From contig NZ_SJZD01000005.1 of assembly GCF_004959765.1 (NCBI RefSeq), positions 228,922-292,921 on the forward strand: a stretch of DNA of 64,000 nt, read 5' to 3'. A program made the translations under genes and the position numbers. The notes beneath the pieces were generated by a model. That model saw only the letters and a program-made list of their open reading frames with translations, searched no databases and was not told the origin of the DNA. Source of the DNA: Flavobacterium sp. H122 (GTDB lineage: Bacteria; Bacteroidota; Bacteroidia; Flavobacteriales; Flavobacteriaceae). Positions 53,993-62,217 of the stretch are shown in pieces. Each line of letters starts with the position of its first letter. The stretch's first letter is position 1.

Positions 53993-54790
53993 TTAATCTG
54001 CGCTATACACAATAGTTCTCTTCACATCATTACCTGTTTGCTTTAATACTATTGTTGTCTCTCCTCCATCAAATGACATTCTTATTTCAGCCTGATCTTT
54101 AGTTATTTTATATTCGACAGCAATCAATCCATCTGAATTAATGCTGCAATAATCAGATTTTGAAGGCAGTTCTTTTTTTAGACTATGTGAACCATCGACT
54201 TCTTTGTTTTGAATGATGGAGAAATAAACATCTTTCAAAACAGCGTTTTTAAATCTGCATACTTCTTCTTGCCCCATTTCTAATTGATTTGTCTGACAAT
54301 CAATTTTATTATTTTCTTTTTTAGGCTTGAAATTGATATTGCAGCTTTCAAAAATGTTTTTAGTCACTATTTTTTTATTGAAATGCACTTCTGTAGGGAA
54401 TTCCGGGTCGGCAGTAATATTTAATAGTTTTGATTCATTGGGCACAAATACCAGCCAAGCAATGGTACTCTCTACCATTTGCTTTATTTCTGGATTATCT
54501 GAAATATTATTTTCCACATAAACCTGAATCTTTACCTCATCATTTTCAATACTTTCAATCCTTACAAAATATTCCGGATAATCATTTAGTTCCAAGTCAC
54601 TCGATTTAACAATCTGAAAAACATAATCCTCACACCTTTTGGTTTCTGGTTTACTTTTAGCTTGAGCGGTGTTTAAGCTGTCAACATCTGATTGTTCTCT
54701 GACTCTGTTTTTTTCTATCTCTTCCCTATCACTTTTACAGCTTAACAATAATACGCATGCAACTAATAACACTAAAATTCTATTTCTCAT
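53993..54790 (-). CDS. predicted lipoprotein, possible immunity protein
   Basis: 265 residues with lipobox MRNRILVLLVACVLLLSCKS, then a Glu/Arg-rich linker and a beta-rich domain with several Cys (CEDYVFQIVKSSDLELNDYP, ESCNINFKPKKENNKIDCQ). Ends in IVLKQTGNDVKRTIVYSAD. It is separated from the effector gene by one other lipoprotein gene and a 282-base gap. Immunity or scavenging roles are both possible; no direct evidence. Confidence 0.6.
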   Translation of the reverse strand: MRNRILVLLVACVLLLSCKSDREEIEKNRVREQSDVDSLNTAQAKSKPETKRCEDYVFQIVKSSDLELNDYPEYFVRIESIENDEVKIQVYVENNISDNPEIKQMVESTIAWLVFVPNESKLLNITADPEFPTEVHFNKKIVTKNIFESCNINFKPKKENNKIDCQTNQLEMGQEEVCRFKNAVLKDVYFSIIQNKEVDGSHSLKKELPSKSDYCSINSDGLIAVEYKITKDQAEIRMSFDGGETTIVLKQTGNDVKRTIVYSAD

Positions 54791-55072
54791 TTTTCATTTT
54801 TTTGCAATTCTTAATTCAAACCTTAACACAAAAAAACTAGAACTATTTTAATCGTCTATACATTTTTTAAGCAATACTGTATTGGATATAATAATTTAGC
54901 TTACAGTTCAAGTTAAGACTAAAACCTTAATTTTAACTTATGAAAGAAGAATTTACTTGATAACTAACATGCAATTATATTAACTAAATAATTTCTACTA
55001 ATTACATTCAGTTAATATAATTGGTTTGTTTTTAGTTAAACCATAATTCATGAAATTATAATTATTAAAGTT
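54791..55072. other. intergenic region with a perfect 14-bp inverted repeat
   Basis: 282 bases without a gene. CAATTATATTAACT (54972-54985) is the perfect reverse complement of 55010-55023. It is AT-only apart from the C/G ends, spaced by 24 bases, and could be a terminator-like fold or an operator. Nothing else was seen. Confidence 0.55.
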
Positions 55073-56029
55073 TTATTTGCTTTTAACCACTCTTACCTTA
55101 TTATTCAAATCATACTCATTTTTCAAAAAATCAGAATCAATGAATAGAGTATTATTTTCAATAAACAATTCTCCAATCTTTAGATTTGCTCTAAGATGTT
55201 TTGGACTTCCATTTTTTGTTTCAATATAATATAATTTCATTTTTTGAGCTTCTATAATTGTCTTTAACAAATGTTTATTATACAATCTTCCCATGTTTCC
55301 AGATTCAATCAGAAAAACAAAATCCTTTTCAAATTCCAAAAGAAGTTGAACTTCATCTTTTTCAATATCCAAATAATACTCTCCTTTTATATTCTTTAAA
55401 TCGATTATTGATTTAGATTCTTGATCGCTTAAATGAGTATCTGCTTTTACATTGGACACTGAATTATTCCTAGAAATTTCAGCATAGTTAACAGTATATG
55501 TTTTAATTGATCTCCCATTCTTTATTTGAATTCTTGCAGAGGTAAGATTATCTGAAACTTTATATTCCAATCCTTGAAAATCATCAGATTGAATTTCAGA
55601 TAAAAATTTTCCTCTAAATTTTATTTCCTTACTTGAAATCAAATAAAAATAACTTTCAAGGGAATATTCATATTCCAATTCGACTATAACTAATTTATAT
55701 TTTTTTGATTTTGATTCAAATAGACTACACCTTAATCCAGTGCCACTAAAATTTTCTTCTATTGAAAACTTTTTTTCCTCTACTCTATTTGAAATAGTTA
55801 AAAAATTTAAATGATCATTATAATTAAATTTAATTTTAAAATCCTGATAGTTACAAGAATTAGGTAAATCAACCTTATCACATTTAAGATTCACTTTTTC
55901 ATAAAGCGAACCTGATTGAGATAGCATCTCATCAATTTTAAAACTACTTTCAACTTTAGCAATGTCTTTTTTGTTTTCTGTACAGAAAATAAAAAAAGAC
56001 ATAAAAGAAACAATTAATATTTTAATCAT
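55073..56029 (-). CDS. predicted lipoprotein, likely immunity protein of the adjacent cell-wall effector
   Basis: 318 residues from the ATG at 56029 (MIKILIVSFMSFFIFCTENK, lipobox), chosen over the frame start at 56083, which overlaps the effector gene. The start lies 4 bases after the effector stop, so the two are translationally coupled. The mature part includes LVIVELEYEYSLESYFYLIS and a C-terminal domain from IKGEYYLDIEKDEVQLLLEF, related to that of 52182-53069. The effector attacks peptidoglycan by domain content, and a periplasm-facing lipoprotein is the expected immunity location. Immunity role is inferred. Confidence 0.65.
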   Translation of the reverse strand: MIKILIVSFMSFFIFCTENKKDIAKVESSFKIDEMLSQSGSLYEKVNLKCDKVDLPNSCNYQDFKIKFNYNDHLNFLTISNRVEEKKFSIEENFSGTGLRCSLFESKSKKYKLVIVELEYEYSLESYFYLISSKEIKFRGKFLSEIQSDDFQGLEYKVSDNLTSARIQIKNGRSIKTYTVNYAEISRNNSVSNVKADTHLSDQESKSIIDLKNIKGEYYLDIEKDEVQLLLEFEKDFVFLIESGNMGRLYNKHLLKTIIEAQKMKLYYIETKNGSPKHLRANLKIGELFIENNTLFIDSDFLKNEYDLNNKVRVVKSK

Positions 56030-56033
56030 AATT

Positions 56034-59000
56034 TTAATCCCATCCATAATTAGCAATGTTTTCTTGATACTTTTTCTCTTCAACTGATTGTTCGGTTTCG
56101 TTTTTAAAATTAATAAAATAACCTGGATGACATCTATGAGTTAGTCCTGGTGCAGCTGATTTATTTCTAATCTCAAAATGCAAATGCGGATCTTTAGTGG
56201 TACCATATCCAGTTGTTCCGTTGGTTCCAATTATATCCCCGCATTTTACTTCTTTATCAATAGCCCTAATATATGTTGACTGTAAATGTGCATAAAACAA
56301 GAAAATGTCACCATTAAAATCAAATCCATCACCTTGAAGCAATTCTCCTTCACTTTCATAAATTAATTTGTAATCTTTTTTTCTTTCCAAAAATGCTTTT
56401 GTATCTTTTACTTTTAAGCAAATAACTTTTCCGTATCCGTCTTGAATCGATACGAACTCAATTTCAGCATCAACGCAAGCGTAGACATTACTACCTGGAA
56501 TTGCCAATAAATCAATACCCTGATGATTATGGTTTGAACGCTCTTTACGAACTGTTCCAAAAACATTATATCTTGGTCTATAATTTCCATTTTGAGTATA
56601 CAAACAAAGCATCGGATTATCAACTGGATCATGCCAGTTATTTTCTTTCTTTACTCCTTTGTAAAGGAAATCATAATCACATTTTAATATTCTTTTCTTG
56701 TTTAATTTACCTCTATCATACCATTCTTTAATATTTTCTTCAATTTCCCAAACATATGTTTTACCATTTTCATTTTTCCCTTCTTTCAAAAAAGGCTTAT
56801 TAGCAGCATAACCAACATTTCTCCAATAATTTATATTTTGGATTGGTTTTCCATTAGCTTGATAAGTAATTGGTAAACTGTTATCAAAAACAATGTGGTT
56901 GGGTTCATTTCCTTTACCGCAATCATAAGGAAAAATTACTGCTAAATAAAAATCAACCAATGTGTTTAATTTCCCTTTAAGCCATGGCAATTGTAAATAT
57001 TTCTCAACATAATCTAATTGTTCGATTTGCGACATCTTTAAAAGCTTTGTTCTTGTTGTTGAAATATCTTTAGCAGCATCTTTCCCTATTTGAATCAAAC
57101 CAACATAGGCTTCTTTAGACTCATCTCTATGAGAATCAAATGTTCCACAAGTTGGATCAAAAGTTCCTCCTGTTTCATGTGCCATAGCTGCCATAAAAAT
57201 ATTTGGATCAATATTTTGCCTTTTAGAAATATCTTCAACTTTCCTTAAAAACTCACAACTAACTTTTGAACTCCATATTAAATCATTAAATTTACATTGA
57301 CACGATGAAGGTTTTGAAGCAATGCTTAAATTTGTGCTCCCCACAATCGCCGCGCTACTGTAACCTGTAATATTGGTTACTTTACTATTTTGTATCAGCG
57401 GCACAAGGTTTCTGGTTAAAAAACTACTACCGTCATATAGTAGTGCTTTTTGGTTTACATTATCAAATACTTTAACATAAACATTCTTCCATTTGGTTTG
57501 TTTCCCTTTTGAAATTTTACCCCAATCGATTTTAAATTTTATGCAACCACTTTTATCCGGGGATACTTCGCCTGATAAAAGTTTTTCATCGATTAATAAA
57601 TTATCTTCCCAAATTTCAATCGTTACTTTTTCACTTTCTTTAATTCCTCTTGATTTTCCGTAAAACCAGCTTATCATGTCATAATCTACTTTGTCATGTC
57701 TGTAGCGTGCGTCTTCTGTTCCTATCAGTCCGCTGTAAACTTCTCGGGCAAAATTGACTTTTAGCAATCCTAACGCTACTTTTTCATTAGTAAAAGTTAA
57801 ATTATCAGACGAAACCACGACTTTTAATTCGGCATAATCTTTTGTATATTTTCGTAAAGCATCATTAAGTTCTAATGGAATTAAACCTCCATCATAAATT
57901 TTTTCAGGAAAATAATGTACCGTAGTGCCTTTGTCCTGCAATGAAACTTTAAGCTTTTCACCTATCAGATATTCTTCTTTCAACCAAATATTGATTTTAT
58001 TTCCCCAAGCTGATTTTTCTATTCCAATTCCGTTATTATCCGTAAACATCACTTTTTGCAATACGGGCTGAACAACCTCAAACTTTTTAGTGATTCCTTT
58101 TTCGGTATTAATTTTTGCTGTTACAGTTACATTACCTACAATAGAAGGGGTAACTTCTATACTTTTTGTATTAGGCAGCGATTGTGCATTGTATGTCCAA
58201 TTCACTTTTTCGGAAGGAAGCAAGTCTTTAAATATAAATCCGCCTGCAGTAAAAACAGCTTTTTTTCCAATTTTTAAAATCGGATCCGACTGGATTTCGA
58301 CAACGTCATTGCGTTTGACTTCAAAACGCCAGTCGTCGTCCTGTTTAGCTGCTTTTGTACCAATAGCGTTTGAGCTGATACAATAGGCCTCTACAATATA
58401 ACTACCTACCGGAAGTCCTTCCTGTATTGACAAAACCCTGCCGTTTCCTTGATAAACATTATTAAGATTCCATTTTATGCTTTGGATTTCAGCTGTAGTC
58501 AAATCTCCATCGGCCAGGATTTGAGAACTGATTCTCATTTGTTTCACTTCAAAGTTAATTCCTGTGAACTCACGCACCACCTGATCTGTATGACTGATAG
58601 ATACCACATAATTTTTAGCCAGCGTTTTTCCTTTAAAAGTTTGTGTCCAGCTATTTCCTTCCGCATCCTGGTAAACTGCATAAAAATTGTATACCGCATC
58701 TGAATTCGTTGGGGTAAAAGTCAGAAATCTTCCTTCCTGTTTGAAATCGGTTAACCTGTTACCCGCTTCATCTGTCACATACATTTCCAACCGGGCAAGT
58801 TCCTCCTTTGTGGGATGCATTAAAAATTTAGCAGTGAACGTTGCCGGAAAATCTTTTCTTAAATTAACTACACTACCAATTTTTGCTGTAAAATCATCAC
58901 CTCCATGGGGCAGTAACGTTTTATCATCCAGCTTATTAACAGCTACTGTGATATCAATGGAGCAGGAAGGGTAATTTTTATCAAATTTTCCTTTTTCGAA

Positions 59001-60053
59001 TTCTTTTGTTTTAGGCTTTCCATAACCTTCTATCCTGTAATTGCCTAAAGCAGGAAAAGAGTTGGAGAAAGAAGTCCCTATTTGTTCTTTGGTCAAGAGC
59101 TTTTTATCTTTACCGGCTTCAAATCCGTCGTAAACCACCCAAGAAGCAAGATTTTTATTCCCTTTGGCTATATTTGCCGTAAAACTGCAGTTTTCATTAG
59201 GCCGTACGTAAAATTTTCCGACAGTATTTGTTTCACCGGATTTCACCGGAGTGAAATTCTTCCTGTTCTCAATGTTTTCAATTGTAATATGATTTACAAC
59301 CGGGTAATCAGCTTTAGGTATAGGTTTATTTACGCCAGGATTGGCATGAGCCATTTGAACAGGATCGGTATTTTGGGCATGGGCTGTTGTAACACTGTCG
59401 GTTTGTCCGTGTTCTTCAATTGTAATTATTCCGCCAACAGTACATTTAAGATGTGAGATTTCAGTAAGCACCTTTTTCCCCATCACTGTAGTTTTATCAT
59501 AAGGCTTTTCCCATTTGGGAGCTGGTGCCAACGCACAAGGCTGATTTCCGCTTGAAGAAGGTTTTAAAGTACATTTACCAAATGTGGCTGAAGGAGGATT
59601 AAGTTGCTTGTCATCCTCAGTAGCTGCAAATTTGCCTGACTGATCATTATTGATCATTTTTTGATGGCTTGTCACCTGAAGTTCAGCTTTCTGACCCTTT
59701 ACTTCGGACATATCACACACGCATTTCGCCCCATGGACTACGTAATATTTACCGTCGTGCTCACTTTTGCTTTCTTCTTTCTTTTCCTCCTTTTTATCTT
59801 CTTTCTTTTCCTCTTTCTTTTCCGGTTGTGACTGAGCACTTCCTTTTGAAGTTCCGTTCATTTCGTCGATTTTGTCTTTAGGAGGCGTATATAGTGTTTT
59901 CCCTTCACGGATATTTATATATATCTGCTCTTCGACAGGACAATTTTGATTGTGGTATACCTGAAGGTCTTTCCATCTGTTGATTCCTTTATCTTTTGCT
60001 ATACTAGACAGCGTATCGCCTTTTTTTATGGTATACAGGATAGGATTAGACAT
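56034..60053 (-). CDS. type VI secretion effector candidate: LysM, PAAR-like (DUF4280), Ig-like, lysozyme-like and M23 peptidase domains
   Basis: 1339 residues, no signal peptide. N-terminal LysM (ILYTIKKGDTLSSIAKDKGI, about residues 5-55), a Lys/Glu-rich linker (about 70-100), then a PAAR-like DUF4280 spike domain (HGAKCVCDMSEVKGQKAELQ ... ISHLKCTVGGIITIEEHGQT, about 105-225). Several Ig-like beta modules fill about 260-960. Next is a lysozyme-like segment (NIFMAAMAHETGGTFDPTC with candidate catalytic Glu, AYVGLIQIG) and an M23 metallopeptidase with HQGIDLLAIPGS and HLHFEIRNKS metal ligands. Delivery by VgrG is expected, with peptidoglycan as target. The next gene is a coupled lipoprotein. 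Confidence 0.85.
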   Translation of the reverse strand: MSNPILYTIKKGDTLSSIAKDKGINRWKDLQVYHNQNCPVEEQIYINIREGKTLYTPPKDKIDEMNGTSKGSAQSQPEKKEEKKEDKKEEKKEESKSEHDGKYYVVHGAKCVCDMSEVKGQKAELQVTSHQKMINNDQSGKFAATEDDKQLNPPSATFGKCTLKPSSSGNQPCALAPAPKWEKPYDKTTVMGKKVLTEISHLKCTVGGIITIEEHGQTDSVTTAHAQNTDPVQMAHANPGVNKPIPKADYPVVNHITIENIENRKNFTPVKSGETNTVGKFYVRPNENCSFTANIAKGNKNLASWVVYDGFEAGKDKKLLTKEQIGTSFSNSFPALGNYRIEGYGKPKTKEFEKGKFDKNYPSCSIDITVAVNKLDDKTLLPHGGDDFTAKIGSVVNLRKDFPATFTAKFLMHPTKEELARLEMYVTDEAGNRLTDFKQEGRFLTFTPTNSDAVYNFYAVYQDAEGNSWTQTFKGKTLAKNYVVSISHTDQVVREFTGINFEVKQMRISSQILADGDLTTAEIQSIKWNLNNVYQGNGRVLSIQEGLPVGSYIVEAYCISSNAIGTKAAKQDDDWRFEVKRNDVVEIQSDPILKIGKKAVFTAGGFIFKDLLPSEKVNWTYNAQSLPNTKSIEVTPSIVGNVTVTAKINTEKGITKKFEVVQPVLQKVMFTDNNGIGIEKSAWGNKINIWLKEEYLIGEKLKVSLQDKGTTVHYFPEKIYDGGLIPLELNDALRKYTKDYAELKVVVSSDNLTFTNEKVALGLLKVNFAREVYSGLIGTEDARYRHDKVDYDMISWFYGKSRGIKESEKVTIEIWEDNLLIDEKLLSGEVSPDKSGCIKFKIDWGKISKGKQTKWKNVYVKVFDNVNQKALLYDGSSFLTRNLVPLIQNSKVTNITGYSSAAIVGSTNLSIASKPSSCQCKFNDLIWSSKVSCEFLRKVEDISKRQNIDPNIFMAAMAHETGGTFDPTCGTFDSHRDESKEAYVGLIQIGKDAAKDISTTRTKLLKMSQIEQLDYVEKYLQLPWLKGKLNTLVDFYLAVIFPYDCGKGNEPNHIVFDNSLPITYQANGKPIQNINYWRNVGYAANKPFLKEGKNENGKTYVWEIEENIKEWYDRGKLNKKRILKCDYDFLYKGVKKENNWHDPVDNPMLCLYTQNGNYRPRYNVFGTVRKERSNHNHQGIDLLAIPGSNVYACVDAEIEFVSIQDGYGKVICLKVKDTKAFLERKKDYKLIYESEGELLQGDGFDFNGDIFLFYAHLQSTYIRAIDKEVKCGDIIGTNGTTGYGTTKDPHLHFEIRNKSAAPGLTHRCHPGYFINFKNETEQSVEEKKYQENIANYGWD

Positions 60054-60068
60054 ACTTTGTTAATTTAA

Positions 60069-60884
60069 TTAGTCCAGGGTTAGATAAAAGTTTTGAGTGT
60101 ATTTGAATTTTTCACCAATGCTGATGAGCAATTCGGCTCTTGAATTTTGAATATTGCTGTAAGAATGGTCATATACTGTTGTCATTTTGAAACTGATTTC
60201 AGGAATTTCTGACTCATTGAATGTCAGTACCATTTCATTTTCAACGGTATAATTTTCAATCAACTGCATGATATGAGCAGTGTCAGTCTGCATTAATATG
60301 AATACGGCTTTATTTTCTTCTGCATTCAGTCTGAACTCGCCTGTTCCTTCAATGACTCCCAATCCGGCGACATTCCATTTGAAACCGACTTGCTCTTTTT
60401 TGAATTTGGGATGGGCACTAATGTTCAATACCTGATAAAACGGCAGCTGCTCAATAAATTTCTGAAATCCGGTTTGATTTTTCACCTTGTCCAAAAACTG
60501 CTCCCGTATATATTCCAACCCATCACCATTGTATTTATTTTGCATGGCAACATCATTTTCCATGATACGTTTTGCTGTTTCTTTATATTCCGCAATATGA
60601 TAATTTCCCTGATGATGAGTCAAAATCAACGGAAAAACAGATGAAAAATACAGACTGGATATCTTGGCAAACTTTTTCTCAACTTCCCTGTCATCTATTT
60701 TGAAGTTGCTCCTGTTTAAAATAATCTGATTGCTGTATAATCTGCTTCTATCCAAATGCAGCTGATATGTTCCTTTGCTGGAATAGCTATTTTCACCCAG
60801 CTGGAAAGTAATTGTATCTTCTGCTTCGTATAGGGAAGTTGTTTTGTTTTCTTTTATTATATTTTCTTTTAAAAACATTTTCAC
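60069..60884 (-). CDS. uncharacterised protein of the type VI effector island (possible adaptor)
   Basis: 271 residues, no signal peptide and no membrane segment; acidic/basic balanced with predicted beta strands and a central helical part (RIMENDVAMQNKYNGDGLEY). The start has QLGENSYSSKGTYQLHLDRSRLYS; the end has SNIQNSRAELLISIGEKFKY. I do not recognise it. Its place 15 bases upstream of the PAAR-like effector gene, and co-direction with it, suit a chaperone, adaptor or loading factor for that effector, comparable in position to known T6SS adaptors. This role is context inference only. Confidence 0.6.
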   Translation of the reverse strand: MKMFLKENIIKENKTTSLYEAEDTITFQLGENSYSSKGTYQLHLDRSRLYSNQIILNRSNFKIDDREVEKKFAKISSLYFSSVFPLILTHHQGNYHIAEYKETAKRIMENDVAMQNKYNGDGLEYIREQFLDKVKNQTGFQKFIEQLPFYQVLNISAHPKFKKEQVGFKWNVAGLGVIEGTGEFRLNAEENKAVFILMQTDTAHIMQLIENYTVENEMVLTFNESEIPEISFKMTTVYDHSYSNIQNSRAELLISIGEKFKYTQNFYLTLD

Positions 60885-60903
60885 TTAATATCAATAGTAT
60901 CTA

Positions 60904-61280
60904 TTATTCTGAATTCTTCTTCATTCGAGAGCCTAAACTCACGATAACACCTTTTCGATGTACAGATTTCGGAATTATGTATGGATGAAATATTTCCACC
61001 ATTTTAATCTCTACACTGACATTCTCACTGGTTTTTCTGAAATAAGCATATATTTTTACATTTGAAGAATCTATATTAATAGTAATTCCAATCATTATCT
61101 TTCCATCTTTACTAAGCTGATTAGTCGAAGCGATGCCAGGCAACTCATTTATTTTCCCATTCTCATATTTTCTAGCCCATTTTAGCATTGCTATTTCATG
61201 TTGGACAGACTTTCTGCTTAATGTTGCTTTGTGTAAGTATAGTATTTACCTTTTTGGAGTGTTTTCAAATATTTTTTTTC
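60904..61280 (-). pseudogene. frameshifted duplicate of the effector gene's middle domain
   Basis: The open part encodes LKWARKYENGKINELPGIAS ... SVHRKG, which aligns along its whole length with LKWGIKPDKKEMYQVKGAGG ... SVGRKG of the effector at 62218-63567 (also KIYAYFRKTSENVSVEIKMV vs KIYAFYNKPSESVSVLCELK). The homology goes on upstream of the apparent ATG: KATLSRKSVQHEIAM vs KATPSRKPLAVEIPS in the same frame, and LKTLQKGKYYTYT vs LVKNVKIGEFYTF in another. So the gene has a frameshift near 61225 and no N-terminal or toxin part. It is a remnant of a former effector, left by cassette exchange. Confidence 0.72.
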
Positions 61281-61285
61281 TCAAA

Positions 61286-61525
61286 TTATTTTTTATTACT
61301 GTAATTGAACATAACTCTTTTTAGCACAAATTGAACTATTAAACCAATTAAAAAACCAATTATCATATAAATTAAGGTTTTCAAAATGAATTTATCCCAC
61401 GAGATAATTTCAATTCCTAAATTATCCTCTATCGGAGCTGTATCAGCATAACTCATCATTGCATCAAATATTGAGAAAACAAGCCCCATAGTTGAACCCA
61501 AAATTCCAATGATATTTCTCTTCAT
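61286..61525 (-). CDS. small two-helix membrane protein
   Basis: 79 residues with two hydrophobic segments (GILGSTMGLVFSIFDAMMSY and TLIYMIIGFLIGLIVQFVLK) separated by an acidic periplasmic loop (DTAPIEDNLGIEIISW). It lies between the effector remnant and the membrane-anchored partner gene. It may be the immunity protein of the lost effector, or a standing-alone membrane protein. No family recognised. Confidence 0.55.
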   Translation of the reverse strand: MKRNIIGILGSTMGLVFSIFDAMMSYADTAPIEDNLGIEIISWDKFILKTLIYMIIGFLIGLIVQFVLKRVMFNYSNKK

Positions 61526-61599
61526 AAAGTTCAGTTTATTCGTTTATTACTTCTTTAGGATAATAATTTTGTGACTCGTCTCTTTCCTCCAATAAAATT

Positions 61600-61700
61600 T
61601 AGAGTTTTTTATTATTTTCGAAAGACAACTTCACAATCTTATTTGCAACTTTTTCCCAATCCAAATTACTGGACTTATCATCATAATCATCATTCGGATG
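61600..61700 (-). pseudogene. out-of-frame continuation of the membrane-anchored partner gene
   Basis: About 33 codons read HPNDDYDDKSSNLDWEKVAN, then KIVKLSFENNKKL and TAA, on the minus strand, one base forward of the upstream frame. The composition is typical of a real C-terminus (amphipathic helix), while the in-frame end (QFSSE) is abrupt. See the entry for 61690-62214. Confidence 0.5.
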
Positions 61701-62214
61701 AAAATTGCTTAATAAATTTTTCATTCAGTATAGTGACAGACTCTTTATTATTATTCCTAGAATTCCATTTGGATACAATTATACCTTTTTCTGCCCTAGT
61801 GAATGTAATTCCGCCCTGTAGATAATTTCCAACTGAATTGAAATAATTATAAGAGCCATAAGAATCCTGTACTAGCTTCTCAGCCTCTCCAAAATTGTCG
61901 TCAACTCCACATAACACGTCATAATCTATGAAAACAGTTTTCTTGTAAAGTAAATTGTTATAAACTTTGTATTTACTTATAGTATCAAAAGGAATATTTT
62001 TTTCCACAAATCGAATAAATTCATTTTGAATATCCTCATCATCCTTTAGCAAAGTTCCAGATACAATGTAAACATTCCGTACATAATTATTTACACCCTG
62101 ATAATCAGTAAGACAATTAATTTTTTGGAATTTAACCCCATAATTTAGGGTAAAATATGTTACTAACAAAGACATCAGCACTATTAGAATGAGGACTATT
62201 TTCTTTTTCTTCAT
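61690..62214 (-). CDS. membrane-anchored partner/immunity candidate, likely frameshifted near the end
   Basis: 174 residues, N-terminal signal anchor (KKIVLILIVLMSLLVTYFTL), then a globular part outside the inner membrane (KINCLTDYQGVNNYVRNVYI ... LQGGITFTRAEKGIIVSKWN). It begins 3 bases after the effector stop, the usual position for an immunity gene. After the stop at 61690 a shifted frame continues open to a TAA at 61600-61602, giving HPNDDYDDKSSNLDWEKVAN and KIVKLSFENN. Removing one T from the run at 61701-61704 joins the two (IKQF-HPNDDYDD). The intact protein would be about 204 residues. Confidence 0.65.
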   Translation of the reverse strand: MKKKKIVLILIVLMSLLVTYFTLNYGVKFQKINCLTDYQGVNNYVRNVYIVSGTLLKDDEDIQNEFIRFVEKNIPFDTISKYKVYNNLLYKKTVFIDYDVLCGVDDNFGEAEKLVQDSYGSYNYFNSVGNYLQGGITFTRAEKGIIVSKWNSRNNNKESVTILNEKFIKQFSSE

Positions 62215-62217
62215 TTA

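Noticed and set aside
59750..59850. Short CTTTTC/CTTCTTT tandem repeat as a CRISPR-like or satellite array
   Set aside because: It encodes the Lys/Glu-rich linker of the effector (EKKEEKKEDKKEE), so it is a coding low-complexity tract.
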